Positions 33,439-41,774 of a stretch of DNA of 44,790 nucleotides are shown in pieces. Each line of letters opens with the position of its first letter. Positions within the stretch are counted from its first letter, which is position 1. A program made the translations under genes and the position numbers. Under the pieces are notes generated by a model. That model ran no database searches and had not been told where the DNA came from. It saw nothing but the letters and a program-made list of their open reading frames with translations. Source of the DNA: Candidatus Zixiibacteriota bacterium (GTDB taxonomy: Bacteria; Zixibacteria; MSB-5A5; WJJR01; JAJRUJ01). The DNA lies in the NCBI GenBank assembly GCA_024277855.1, contig JAJRUJ010000051.1, positions 1-44,790 on the forward strand, in the 5' to 3' direction.

Positions 33439-34428
33439 TTACACATTTGCAAATTCATCGTACTCGCCAATTACTTGAAAGCCGCGTTTCTTCCCCACGA
33501 TGCCCGGCCGGGCGATAAACTTGGGCCAGTCACGAACCTTGACGACCACCGGCTGGTCGGGTGTCTTTGACAGTTGCAGAACATCGCCGCGCTTAATCGC
33601 CAGAAACTCGCGAATTGTCAGTTCCATCTCGCTGAGGATCATCGAGATGTCGGCCCGCACGCCGCCGAGGTTTTCGCGGTTGGCGTGGCGGTCCTCGTCG
33701 GAGATCCGTTTCTGGGTGGCGTCGATCCAGGACTGGCCGGAGAGTTTGCCGGCCACCGACTCGAGGGTGACATAGGGATAGCAGATGGTCAAGATCCCGG
33801 TGGTTTCCAGCATCTTGATCTGGAAAGTAATGACGATCACTGTCTCGCCGGGCGGGACGATCTGGATGAATTGCGGGTTGGTTTCGAAACCCGTCGGTTT
33901 GACATTGACATCGATAATCCGCGTCCAGGCCTTGCCCAATTCCTGGAAGACCCGTTTGGTGGTACGCTCCATGACCGCGCGTTCGATCCCTGTCAGTTCG
34001 CGTTCGGTCTCGATCTGTTTCCCGGCCCCGCCGAAAATCCGTTCGACAAAGGCGAAGGTCAACAGCGGATTAAAATCGAGAATACACAGCCCTTCCATCG
34101 GCGCAATTTCAAATGTGTAGGTGCAGGAAGGCGAGACCAACGACATGATAAATTCCGAGTAGGTTATCTGATCGACCGACATCAGGTCGATATCGACGAC
34201 TGCCCGAAACAACCCGGACATGACCGAACCAAGATGCCCGCCGAAATTGTCGTGGATATTCTCCAGCGTGCGGATCTGGTCTTTGGAAACCCGGTTCGGG
34301 TGTTTAAAATCATAAGCGACCGCCGACCGACCCGCCGCCGGTTCCTCGCGAATGACTTCTTCTTCCTCCCCTGCCGAGACAGTAGTCAGCAGGGCATCGA
34401 TCTCATCCTGAGATAGTATTTTCCCCAT
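33439..34428 (-). CDS. fliM: flagellar motor switch protein FliM
   Basis: C-ring switch protein; CheY-P binds its N-terminus. The N-terminal LSQDEIDALL is the CheY-binding motif and is intact. The middle domain has LENIHDNFGGHLGSVMSGLF, ITYSEFIMSLVSPSCTYTFE and ILDFNPLLTFAFVERIFGGA, and the SpoA-type C-terminus has LTIREFLAIKRGDVLQLSK. 329 residues is normal. I use ATG 34428; GTG 34431 directly before it is also possible. AGGA lies seven bases upstream. It is 9 bp after fliL. Confidence 0.96.
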   Translation of the reverse strand: MGKILSQDEIDALLTTVSAGEEEEVIREEPAAGRSAVAYDFKHPNRVSKDQIRTLENIHDNFGGHLGSVMSGLFRAVVDIDLMSVDQITYSEFIMSLVSPSCTYTFEIAPMEGLCILDFNPLLTFAFVERIFGGAGKQIETERELTGIERAVMERTTKRVFQELGKAWTRIIDVNVKPTGFETNPQFIQIVPPGETVIVITFQIKMLETTGILTICYPYVTLESVAGKLSGQSWIDATQKRISDEDRHANRENLGGVRADISMILSEMELTIREFLAIKRGDVLQLSKTPDQPVVVKVRDWPKFIARPGIVGKKRGFQVIGEYDEFANV

Positions 34429-34437
34429 CACCCGATC

Positions 34438-34893
34438 CTACTGGAGTACATAGTCCACAAAATACACCGCCGTAATTTGCGCGGGCGCCATCAACGTATT
34501 CAATCGCTCGGCAATCTCCGTCCGCATCCGTTCCCGTTCGGCGGCATCGGTCAACTGGTCGACCGTGCGCGAGGAAAGGATGGTTATCAGCAGATCGCGT
34601 ATTTGCAGGTCTTGCTCTTCGAGCTTGGTCACCGTCTCGGGATTGGAAACTTCCAGACCCAGGTTGGCCGAGAGATAGCGGGTTCCCGAAGTGCCGGTCG
34701 GGTTGACCAGCAACTCCTTGACCATATAAATCTCACCCTTTTCGGTTCCCTCGCCGTCCTGCACCCCCGCAGAATCAGCGGCTTCGGCCATGTCTCCGGG
34801 TTTCGGTTCCGGCGCGAGGAATGTACTGACCGTGAAATAGGCGAGTCCGGCCATGACCACGACAATTACAATAAATATGATCGGTGTTTTCAT
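34438..34893 (-). CDS. fliL: flagellar basal body-associated protein FliL
   Basis: Inner-membrane protein that helps stator units work. It begins with a membrane helix (IIFIVIVVVMAGLAYFTVST), then an acidic linker, then the FliL domain with MVKELLVNPTGTSGTRYLSA, LGLEVSNPETV and LRDLLI-type core (IRDLLITILSSRTVDQL) and a late VYFVDYVLQ strand. 151 residues. Its start overlaps the flbD stop by four bases. motA and motB, which often lie next to it, are not in the window. Confidence 0.93.
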   Translation of the reverse strand: MKTPIIFIVIVVVMAGLAYFTVSTFLAPEPKPGDMAEAADSAGVQDGEGTEKGEIYMVKELLVNPTGTSGTRYLSANLGLEVSNPETVTKLEEQDLQIRDLLITILSSRTVDQLTDAAERERMRTEIAERLNTLMAPAQITAVYFVDYVLQ

Positions 34894-35123
34894 TGTTCAC
34901 ACCCGATGTTTCGATTTTTTCCCTGATAAGGTTCACCGACCGACCCTGAACAGAGCCGCCGAAACGCCGCCACCTTGCCGATGACCGTTTCATCAGGTTC
35001 GCGGACCATGATCTTTTTCCCCGTAGTCAGGCTGATGAGTGTATCGGGTGTGGATTCGACAAACTCAATCAGGTCGGAATTGATCACGATCGCCCGGCCG
35101 TCCAGTCGTGTCAGTCTAATCAT
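34890..35123 (-). CDS. flbD: FlbD family flagellar protein
   Basis: A small 77-residue protein of the FlbD (SwrD-like) family, known to affect motor power in Bacillus subtilis. The signature is MIRLTRLDGRAIVINSDLIE then ESTPDTLISLTTGKKIMVRE. It has no signal or membrane segment. No ribosome site is seen; a strong hairpin (35128-35164) stands almost against the ATG. Its 3' end overlaps fliL by four bases. It follows flgE by 48 bp. Confidence 0.9.
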   Translation of the reverse strand: MIRLTRLDGRAIVINSDLIEFVESTPDTLISLTTGKKIMVREPDETVIGKVAAFRRLCSGSVGEPYQGKNRNIGCEQ

Positions 35124-35127
35124 GGTT

Positions 35128-35164
35128 AGTTCGGGCGGCCCGCGCAGCGGACCGCCCGTTAACT
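35128..35164. other. strong hairpin between flgE and flbD
   Basis: The RNA would pair GGGCGGTCCGC with GCGGGCCGCCC (one G-U pair) around a three-base loop, and AGTT/AACT extends the stem beyond a small bulge. There is no T run, so it is not a classic terminator. It lies four bases upstream of the flbD ATG and directly after the flgE stop; it may end or protect the flgE mRNA, and may lower flbD translation. Confidence 0.7.
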
Positions 35165-35171
35165 CCTCAAC

Positions 35172-37103
35172 TTACTGTTTCAGATTTACCAACTCATTGA
35201 GCATCTGGTCTGCGGTTGAAATCACCCGCGCGTTGGCCTGGAAACCACGCTGCGAAGTGATGATATCGGTGAATTCTTTAGCCAAATCAACGTTGGATGA
35301 TTCGAGCGCACCCGACGAGAGAGTGGCGTTGACCGTCGTTCCCGCAATTCCTTTGATCGGGTCGCCGGAGTTCGCCGAGGCCACAAACAGTGTCTCGCCG
35401 GCTTTCAGCAAACCGCCCTGGTTATTGAAATCGGCCAGGACGAGTTGGGCCAGGGTCCGGGGAATCCCGTTGGTAAAAATACCGGTGATCGTTCCCTGGG
35501 AATCGATTGATATTTGATCGAGCATTCCCATGCCATATCCGTCCTGGTTCTTGGCGATCGCCGTAAACGGCGTCGAAAAGCCGGTTAGGCCGTCGTGTTC
35601 ACCGCCGGTACCCGGGAAGATCTTAATGCTCATTACGGCGGCGCCGTTGTTCGGATCGATGACCAGCGCGCTGGAAAGATCGTCAAAGGTAAACGAACCC
35701 AGCGAACCGTCGGCCGTGAAAGTCACCTGGCCGTTGAAGCCGGAACGCAACGACTCATTGCCGGCGGTCTCGACTTCCCATTTCCAGGTATTCGGCGTCA
35801 ATGTCTTGGTAAAATTGAACACCACCGTGTGCTTGCCTCCCTGTGAATCGAAAGCGGTAATCGAGGTGGCATGTTCGGTTTCGGCAGTTTCGATGGTCGC
35901 TGTTCCGGCCGCAAGAGCCGACGACGAAATAATCCGGACCCCGCCTTCACCAAGACCGGTAATCCCGGTCACCAGACCGGTGGTATCATTGATTTCCAGC
36001 CCCAACGCCACCGCGGGCTTCGCGACTTCACCGGTCGGGGTGAACACATCGGTAACCGTGAACGTATGGGCCGTGCCGTTGTTGACGTTGAATGTGTTGG
36101 TGCCGTTGCCATTAGTAAACAGCCGTTCGATGATATTATCGGGGTCTGCGCCGCCGGAAGTCAGCACCGCGTTGTACTGGCCGCCATCACCGGCGTAATC
36201 ACGGGTAACAACCAGGTTTCCGCCGGTCAATTCGGCGCTCATCCCGGAGATAGCGTTAATTGCCGCAACGACATCGGAAACTGTTGAGGTCAAAGTCAGG
36301 CCCGTCAATGGAATTGCCGACGCGCCGTCGACCGAGATGTTTAAACCATCGGCCAATCCTGCGGCCGTGACTCCGAGTGTCGTCAACGAATCAGTCAAAT
36401 TCAGCGCACCGACCACGGCAGTTCCGGCCGCCGTTGAATTCGTCGGCTGTGCGCCGGCTATGGTCAACTCGTGGGTCCCGCCGGCACCGTTAATCGCCGT
36501 CCCGGTCACCGCATCGATATTGGTCGTCCCGCTGGAAACCAACAAGGCCACCGAATTGGTTGCCGTGGCGTTAAGGTTGTTGGCCAATTCGATCCGGGCT
36601 GTGGCTCGCGCCGGATCCTGCTGGCCGAACGGGAGGGTAATGTTCCCCAGGGCGGTCGTCGCCGGGATATTGCCGTCTGAACTGGCCATCTTGCCCTGGA
36701 CATAATAGCCCGTGGCGGTGTTTACAAGATTCGAGTTGGCGTCGAGACCAAATGCGCCTGCCCGGGTGTAATACTCACTAAGGCCGTCGGAAAGAACGAA
36801 AAATCCGGACCCTTGAATTGCCAAATCGGTCAGGACCCCGGTGGTTTCCAACCCACCCTGGGTGAACAGGTTGTCCACCGAGGAGACATTCATCCCCAAA
36901 CCCAATTGAATCGGGTTGGTACCACCGGTGTTCCCCACCGGACGGCCCGCACCGCGCAGGGTCTGGACCAATGACTCCTGGAAAGTGACTCGTGCACCCT
37001 TATAACCGATGGTATTAATGTTGGCGATATTATCACCGACAACGTTCATCTTGGTCATGTGGTTTTGCAGGCCCGAAACTCCTGCAAATAGCGCGCTCAT
37101 CAT
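35172..37103 (-). CDS. flgE: flagellar hook protein FlgE, enlarged
   Basis: Hook subunit. The N-terminus MMSALFAGVSGLQNHMTKMN with VVGDNIANINTIGYKGARVT, and GLGMNVSSVDNLFTQGGLET, are FlgE signatures; the C-terminus has LESSNVDLAKEFTDIITSQR and GFQANARVISTADQMLNELV. 643 residues is far above enteric FlgE (402). The extra mass is a Thr/Ala/Gly-rich middle region (about 165-450) expected to form surface domains. No cysteine is present, so spirochaete-type hook cross-linking is not expected. It lies upstream of flbD. Confidence 0.95.
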   Translation of the reverse strand: MMSALFAGVSGLQNHMTKMNVVGDNIANINTIGYKGARVTFQESLVQTLRGAGRPVGNTGGTNPIQLGLGMNVSSVDNLFTQGGLETTGVLTDLAIQGSGFFVLSDGLSEYYTRAGAFGLDANSNLVNTATGYYVQGKMASSDGNIPATTALGNITLPFGQQDPARATARIELANNLNATATNSVALLVSSGTTNIDAVTGTAINGAGGTHELTIAGAQPTNSTAAGTAVVGALNLTDSLTTLGVTAAGLADGLNISVDGASAIPLTGLTLTSTVSDVVAAINAISGMSAELTGGNLVVTRDYAGDGGQYNAVLTSGGADPDNIIERLFTNGNGTNTFNVNNGTAHTFTVTDVFTPTGEVAKPAVALGLEINDTTGLVTGITGLGEGGVRIISSSALAAGTATIETAETEHATSITAFDSQGGKHTVVFNFTKTLTPNTWKWEVETAGNESLRSGFNGQVTFTADGSLGSFTFDDLSSALVIDPNNGAAVMSIKIFPGTGGEHDGLTGFSTPFTAIAKNQDGYGMGMLDQISIDSQGTITGIFTNGIPRTLAQLVLADFNNQGGLLKAGETLFVASANSGDPIKGIAGTTVNATLSSGALESSNVDLAKEFTDIITSQRGFQANARVISTADQMLNELVNLKQ

Positions 37104-37105
37104 CG

Positions 37106-37594
37106 CTACTGCGCTCCTGTCTCGACTAAAGCCTCCTCAGCGGAGGACCGGCCTTCGTCGCGGTTAACCGTTGCTATTTCATTTTTTGTTTGCGTGTCGT
37201 TACGGGGCAGGACCACTGCCGAATCAATGTGGGTGAAAACCCCGTTGGAAAGATTGCGCGCGTCCATCGCGGTCGTAATCGACCGGTCGGAAACCGAGGC
37301 GATAACCGCCAGATCATCGAGAAGGAACAGCGCGTTTTTTGACCCTTTCTGTTGGGCCATATCAAAGGCCTGGTTAATCCGATCAACCGTGCTCTCGTCG
37401 ATATTCAGTCCGCGCCGCGCGAGCCGGTCGGCGGCATGCAACGAGAGGGTAATCTCCCGGTTGTTTAACTGGCTGGACAGTTCACGGGCAAACTCGGTAT
37501 CCCGGCCGCGTGTCCTGCCCGAGGAAACACTCCTTCCTGTCGGTGAGATCCCGCTCGGTTGGATCGGATTGATTGTCGGTGATTGAATCGTCAT
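37106..37594 (-). CDS. flagellar operon protein, TIGR02530 type
   Basis: A 162-residue protein found between flgD and flgE in many non-enteric flagellar clusters; its function is unknown. The conserved core is ISLHA-type (ITLSLHAADRLARRGLNIDE), then AFDMAQQKGSKNALFLLDDL, and AVIASVSDRSITTAMDA with a late NGVFTHIDSAVVL. The first 35 residues are polar and variable. The stop lies two bases before the flgE start, so the two genes are very likely co-translated. Confidence 0.85.
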   Translation of the reverse strand: MTIQSPTINPIQPSGISPTGRSVSSGRTRGRDTEFARELSSQLNNREITLSLHAADRLARRGLNIDESTVDRINQAFDMAQQKGSKNALFLLDDLAVIASVSDRSITTAMDARNLSNGVFTHIDSAVVLPRNDTQTKNEIATVNRDEGRSSAEEALVETGAQ

Positions 37595-37608
37595 AATGAC
37601 CCTTACTC

Positions 37609-38370
37609 TTACTCTGCAGATATTTCCATGACGTCGGCCAGCGAGACCAGGACGTCATTAATGTTCAAGTATGCCTGTCCTTCGCGATACAGCACACCGT
37701 CGACTTTGCCCTCGAAATAGGGCAATAACTGCTGTTCGTTCCCGTCGGCGTCATAGGCGAACAATTCAATTTTATAGACCCCGGCCGGTTGACGGACGCC
37801 GGCGGCATTCTTGCCGTCCCAAGCCAGGCTGTGCTCGCCGTCGGATTTGTCGGTCTCGGTGATAATGTTGACCAACGCGCCGCTCTCATCATAGATTTTG
37901 GCAACGACCGAGTCGGCATGGGCATCAAGTCCATACATCATCTCGACATCACCGCTTTCTTCCAAACCGACCTGGCCCGCCTGCCATTTGATTGTCCGGT
38001 CAATGAAGGAGGCAATCATCGTGTTGTTGATTGACTGGGAAAGCAGGGCGTTATACTGCACACTTTGATTGAGCAGCTCCTGAATATCGGCCAGCGACCC
38101 CAGCGGCGCCAAATCCTCAGACAGGCCCATTCCGCCTTTGAGCGTGGTATTAATCTGCGTCATTTGCTCCAGAGAGGAAAACTGCGCCAATTGGGCGATA
38201 AACTCGGTATCGGCCTGTGGCTCCATCGGGTCCTGATACTGCATTTGGGTAACCAGCAGTTTCATAAACTCGTCTTCGCCTAAATTGCCGGACCCCACGG
38301 GGGCATCAGCTCGGGCAAAGGGGTCGTATTTGGGAATGTCAGTCAGGGCAATGCCGTCGATTTCAGACAT
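37609..38370 (-). CDS. flgD: hook capping/scaffold protein FlgD
   Basis: Caps the growing hook. The N-terminal signature is LGEDEFMKLLVTQMQYQDPM with EPQADTEFIAQLAQFSSLEQ; the C-terminal part has the FlgD Ig-like domain (IYDESGALVNIITETDKSDG, HSLAWDGKNAAGVRQPAGVY, KIELFAYDADGN). About 253 residues. I choose ATG 38370, five bases after GGAGG; ATG 38373 is too close and the longer frame starts at TTG 38388. It lies 14 bp upstream of the TIGR02530-type gene. Confidence 0.93.
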   Translation of the reverse strand: MSEIDGIALTDIPKYDPFARADAPVGSGNLGEDEFMKLLVTQMQYQDPMEPQADTEFIAQLAQFSSLEQMTQINTTLKGGMGLSEDLAPLGSLADIQELLNQSVQYNALLSQSINNTMIASFIDRTIKWQAGQVGLEESGDVEMMYGLDAHADSVVAKIYDESGALVNIITETDKSDGEHSLAWDGKNAAGVRQPAGVYKIELFAYDADGNEQQLLPYFEGKVDGVLYREGQAYLNINDVLVSLADVMEISAE

Positions 38371-38388
38371 CATTTCCTCCGGTATCAA

Positions 38389-40374
38389 TCAGGCGACCAG
38401 ATTCAAACTCTGCTCACCGGCCGTGTGGGCCGTCACCCCGGCGATAGCCGGGCCGTTAAAACCGCTCATGGGCCCAATTTTCGCCGCGCGTTCATAGCGG
38501 CGATTCGTTTTCGGTTTGAACTGATAGCGACGCCGTTGGTTTTGCGCATCGGGGTTAAGCATTGACGACGACGCGGTTTGACCCACGTTGACCTCAAAGC
38601 GGTTAATCACGATGCCCACCTCATTCATCTGTCGCTGCAATTGTGAAAGACTGCCGTCCACTGCCGCCTTGGCGCCCTCGGACTGCACGACTACCCGCGC
38701 GGTCAGATGCTGCCCGACCGTGCGCAATTGCAGCCGAATCGTCCCGAGTTCCGCCGGCTGTAATTTGAGGCGGATCTCCGAGGGCATCTTACCCGACCGC
38801 GGGAGCGAATCCGGCTCTACGGTGTACCGAATCGGAGACACAGTTTCGCGGCCCCCGGCTTTAAGCTCGGCCGTGGGTTGTGAATCACTACTACCCAGAA
38901 TCGCCACCGACTTGCCGTCGGTTTCGTGCGTCAAGATCCGGGTAATATTTTTCATCTCTGATTTTTTCACAGAATATTGCACATCAGACGGGGCGATTGT
39001 TTGTCTATAATGCGAGAGATCACCAAAATCCGGCTGCGCTTTTGCCGGGCTGTCTGCTGTCGGTGTCGTCGGGGTAAACGTTCCTGCCGGTCTTGGTTCG
39101 ACAAAAGTATCCGGCTGAACGACTGTCGGCCGTGCGTTGGCCGGGACTTGTGGTGATTGCAATGTTGGTGACGATTGCGATATTTGGGACGATTTGCCGG
39201 TAACGTACGTGTCTGTTTTTGGAGTCACCGTTTTAAATAGTGAGTCGACAAATTCCCGCGCACTCATCGGAGTATGCACCGGTTTTGGCGCGGGAGTTCC
39301 GACTTTCTCTTCGGGAGCGATAGTCAATGATTCGACTTTGACATCGGGAAACAATTTGACCAACTCGTCAGCAGTCAGCCCCTGCTTTTCACCGTATTGA
39401 CCGAGGACTTCCACTTCCGGCGGGACGACAACCGAACCATTATTTGCAATGGTAAGCGGTGTATCCGCGTGTATAATTTGCTCTGCTGCTGAAGCAGGTA
39501 TGACATTTTGGCGGGCGGCATAATCGGCAATCGACGCCGGCGGAACGATCAACTGTTCAATTCCCGGAATCGAATGCCGGGTTACACCGGACGCCGCAAT
39601 TTCAACGACGGCCGCTTCATCCATGTGTCGCGAATGCATATGGGATGGGCGTAAGCCGTAACCAACCCGCCTGGTAGCCACAGTCTCTTCTTCAGAGTGT
39701 TGCTGCTCTTCTGTATCGACGATCCCGGTTCCTGAAATGTCCGGGGGAATTAGCGGTTCGAGGACAATCGGCTCAGCCGATTCGGCTACTGTGATCCCGC
39801 CGCCTTGCTTATCCCCAAATACCACCGGTAAATCCGAAGGCGGTTCCCCTTCAGTTTTAATGATCTCGATTCCCGGGACTTTCGATTCGGCGGCCAATTG
39901 GGTCGACTGATCTGTGACTATCGGTACGGCTGATTCGGCGATATTGATCCCACCAGGTTGCTCATCACTGACTGCAGGATGGCCCGCCGACTCAATTGGC
40001 ACCCCGTAGCCGACGAGATCCGCCGACGGAGCCGATATGACGGGGACGGCGGCTTGATCCTCGGCCGGGAGCGGGCGAAGGGAATAGCCATAAATGCGTT
40101 CGCCGTTTTCCCCGACTGGTCCCAGGGTCAAGCCCAACGTCGTCAAATTGACCAGATTGCCTTCGGCAGTGACAACCTCGCCGGTAGGCGCCGATACATC
40201 GGTATCGTTGAGTGTCGGCATCACAACACCCGGCGACTCCGGTGCAAGCAACCCAAAGAAAAACGAGCTGAACCCCCCGGCCAGGGGAGTTGTCCCGGTT
40301 GTCGATCCTCCGGCGGCATTGGCATCAGCCATGGTGGCGGCCAACAAAGATGTGATCAATGGTGTCTGCATCAT
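38389..40374 (-). CDS. fliK: flagellar hook-length control protein FliK
   Basis: Measures hook length and switches FlhB specificity. Only the C-terminal Flg_hook domain is conserved: IRLKLQPAELGTIRLQLRTV, ARVVVQSEGAKAAVDGSLSQ and LQRQMNEVGIVINRFEVNVG (about residues 570-635). The rest, about 540 residues, is a Pro/Thr/Ser-rich linker with no recognisable domain, as usual for FliK. About 661 residues is long. ATG 40374 (MMQTPLITSLLAA) follows GGGAA and lies eight bases after the upstream stop; the longer frame to 40440 overlaps the preceding gene. Confidence 0.9.
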   Translation of the reverse strand: MMQTPLITSLLAATMADANAAGGSTTGTTPLAGGFSSFFFGLLAPESPGVVMPTLNDTDVSAPTGEVVTAEGNLVNLTTLGLTLGPVGENGERIYGYSLRPLPAEDQAAVPVISAPSADLVGYGVPIESAGHPAVSDEQPGGINIAESAVPIVTDQSTQLAAESKVPGIEIIKTEGEPPSDLPVVFGDKQGGGITVAESAEPIVLEPLIPPDISGTGIVDTEEQQHSEEETVATRRVGYGLRPSHMHSRHMDEAAVVEIAASGVTRHSIPGIEQLIVPPASIADYAARQNVIPASAAEQIIHADTPLTIANNGSVVVPPEVEVLGQYGEKQGLTADELVKLFPDVKVESLTIAPEEKVGTPAPKPVHTPMSAREFVDSLFKTVTPKTDTYVTGKSSQISQSSPTLQSPQVPANARPTVVQPDTFVEPRPAGTFTPTTPTADSPAKAQPDFGDLSHYRQTIAPSDVQYSVKKSEMKNITRILTHETDGKSVAILGSSDSQPTAELKAGGRETVSPIRYTVEPDSLPRSGKMPSEIRLKLQPAELGTIRLQLRTVGQHLTARVVVQSEGAKAAVDGSLSQLQRQMNEVGIVINRFEVNVGQTASSSMLNPDAQNQRRRYQFKPKTNRRYERAAKIGPMSGFNGPAIAGVTAHTAGEQSLNLVA

Positions 40375-40381
40375 TTCCCGT

Positions 40382-40672
40382 TTATGATTCGTCCAACCCC
40401 AGTAACATGGTCGTGATCTTGGCGGCGCGTTTCGGGTCAAACATTGCCAGCACCTTGGCCGCCGAGGCGGCTTTCATTTGGGGCAGCACGGCGACAATCG
40501 TTTTGTTTTCCAATTGCGACATCACCTTGCTGACCTCTTCCTGCTTCATCCCGTCGAATAACTTGGCGAGGTAGGCAATCTTCTCGGCATCGACTACCGA
40601 CTTGCGCGCCAGCAATGCCTCGACTTCGCGTTTGAGCGATTCAAGTTGTTTGCGTTCAACGGCGATTGCCAA
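40382..40672 (-). CDS. MotE/YlxF-like protein, C-terminal part (MgtE-N-like domain)
   Basis: C-terminal piece of a MotE-like protein (Bacillus YlxF position: fliJ, motE, fliK). It consists of a coiled coil (ERKQLESLKREVEALLARKS) and an MgtE_N-like helical domain (LAKLFDGMKQEEVSKVMSQL, NKTIVAVLPQMKAASAAKVL, AMFDPKRAAKITTMLL). The only start codon near is TTG 40672; there is no ATG or ribosome site. It is in the same frame as the upstream ORF (40697-41080), and only a single TAA at 40697-40699 separates them, followed by coding-looking KKKINADKL. Most likely one gene split by a nonsense codon or sequencing error; translation from TTG or readthrough is possible. Confidence 0.7.
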   Translation of the reverse strand: MAIAVERKQLESLKREVEALLARKSVVDAEKIAYLAKLFDGMKQEEVSKVMSQLENKTIVAVLPQMKAASAAKVLAMFDPKRAAKITTMLLGLDES

Positions 40673-40696
40673 TTTATCGGCGTTGATTTTCTTCTT

Positions 40697-41080
40697 TTAC
40701 GATTCGATCCAGGAATATTCGGCAAGTGTATCGATCTCTTTGCTGCCGAAATTGAATTCAATTCCGCTATCGCTGGAGGCCGAGTCAGTCTCCTGCTGGT
40801 CGGTATGTTCGGCGACAATTGGTTGCGACTCATAATTGGCCGAACCTTCGGTCGTCGCATCAGCACTTTGAGACGCGGTCGCCTCGCCGGTCGGCGCGTC
40901 GTCGAAAACGCCCATCATGAAACTGAACACGCCCAAAAACACGATAAATGTCACCAGCGCACTGACGATTAGTACCAGCGGCGATGGTCCCGATTTTTTG
41001 GGCTTGGCTGCTTCATCTTCGGAAGAATCGGTATCTTTGAATTCTTCCTCGCCGTCTTGTTTTGTTTCCTGGTCAGCCAT
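40697..41080 (-). CDS. MotE/YlxF-like protein, N-terminal part (ends at in-frame TAA)
   Basis: N-terminal piece of the same MotE-like gene: an acidic cytoplasmic start (MADQETKQDGEEEFKD), one membrane helix (PLVLIVSALVTFIVFLGVFS), then a Ser/Thr/Asp/Glu-rich periplasmic linker ending TLAEYSWIES. The TAA at 40697-40699 cuts it directly before the predicted coiled coil. MotE is a periplasmic chaperone-like protein for the motor protein MotC in Sinorhizobium; MotE-like proteins in flagellar operons likely help stator or FliL-type assembly. The gene begins about 50 nt after a predicted sigma-54 start point. GGGAAG upstream of the ATG serves as a weak ribosome site. Confidence 0.7.
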   Translation of the reverse strand: MADQETKQDGEEEFKDTDSSEDEAAKPKKSGPSPLVLIVSALVTFIVFLGVFSFMMGVFDDAPTGEATASQSADATTEGSANYESQPIVAEHTDQQETDSASSDSGIEFNFGSKEIDTLAEYSWIES

Positions 41081-41141
41081 CTTTTTTCTCTTCCCTGTTC
41101 AAATCGAACATACGAGCATACTTTAACTCACGAATCGTTTT

Positions 41142-41157
41142 AGCATGAGCCGTGCCG
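41142..41157 (-). promoter_or_regulatory. sigma-54-like promoter for the MotE-like/fliK/flgD/flgE unit
   Basis: On the minus strand the sequence is CGGCACGGCTCATGCT. It matches TGGCACG, four bases, TTGCW at all positions but the first T and the first T of TTGC. GG and GC are ten bases apart. The start of transcription would be near 41131, about 50 nt before the ATG at 41080. The 238-bp gap between fliJ and this gene supports a promoter here. Confidence 0.7.
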
Positions 41158-41318
41158 TTCACGGGAGAAAGACATGAAAATAATTTGTAACGCGATTAGT
41201 CTTAAGAAGATATAAACTGAGAAACACAGGGGTGATTACCAGTTGGCAACTGATAACAAGGATTTTTGTGGAGTGAATTTCCGAGTCACCGGGAATGATT
41301 TTCCGGAAACCCAATGGA

Positions 41319-41774
41319 TTAGTCGGTCACCTGGTGCCGACGGAAGTATCCCTGCCGGGCCGATTCATCGATCTGTTTTTGTTTCTGTTTCTGGGCTTCT
41401 CTGGCGAAATCTTCCGCGCGGCGTTCGCGCAGCCGGTCGAGGACTTTTTTGTTTTTAGTTTTTTCGACCAGGTCGACCCGCGCTTCTTCGGCCTCGCCCT
41501 CGGCTTTGTTTACTTTCCCCTGCTGGGCGGCGACCTCAAATTCGCTGGCGAAAACATAGCGATGCGCCGCAGCAACGGCAGATGCAACTGTCCGGCCCTG
41601 CGTCGATGAAGAATACATCGATTCGGCCCGGTCTACTTCTGCCTTGCGGCGGGCCAGTCGATCAAGTTGTTGGGAGAGGAGGCGCCGGGCGTGCAGGAAT
41701 TGTGCCTGTGATTCCCGCCGTTGAGTTTCCCTGATCTGGCGCACCTTCTCCAGGCGGAACCGGAATGCTTTCAT
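41319..41774 (-). CDS. fliJ: flagellar export protein FliJ
   Basis: Coiled-coil stalk of the export ATPase. The 151-residue product is two long charged helices; MKAFRFRLEKVRQIRETQRR is the family N-terminus, and the rest is Lys/Glu/Arg-rich with LLSQQLDRLARRKAEVDRAE and LDRLRERRAEDFAREAQKQK. I place the start at ATG 41774; TTG 41780 is also in frame. It overlaps the 3' end of fliI by 113 bases in another frame, an unusually long overlap. No strong ribosome site is seen. Confidence 0.9.
   Translation of the reverse strand: MKAFRFRLEKVRQIRETQRRESQAQFLHARRLLSQQLDRLARRKAEVDRAESMYSSSTQGRTVASAVAAAHRYVFASEFEVAAQQGKVNKAEGEAEEARVDLVEKTKNKKVLDRLRERRAEDFAREAQKQKQKQIDESARQGYFRRHQVTD

Noticed and set aside
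33574-34416. A 280-codon plus-strand frame opposite fliM
   Set aside because: FliM is complete with all motifs on the other strand; this frame is a shadow.
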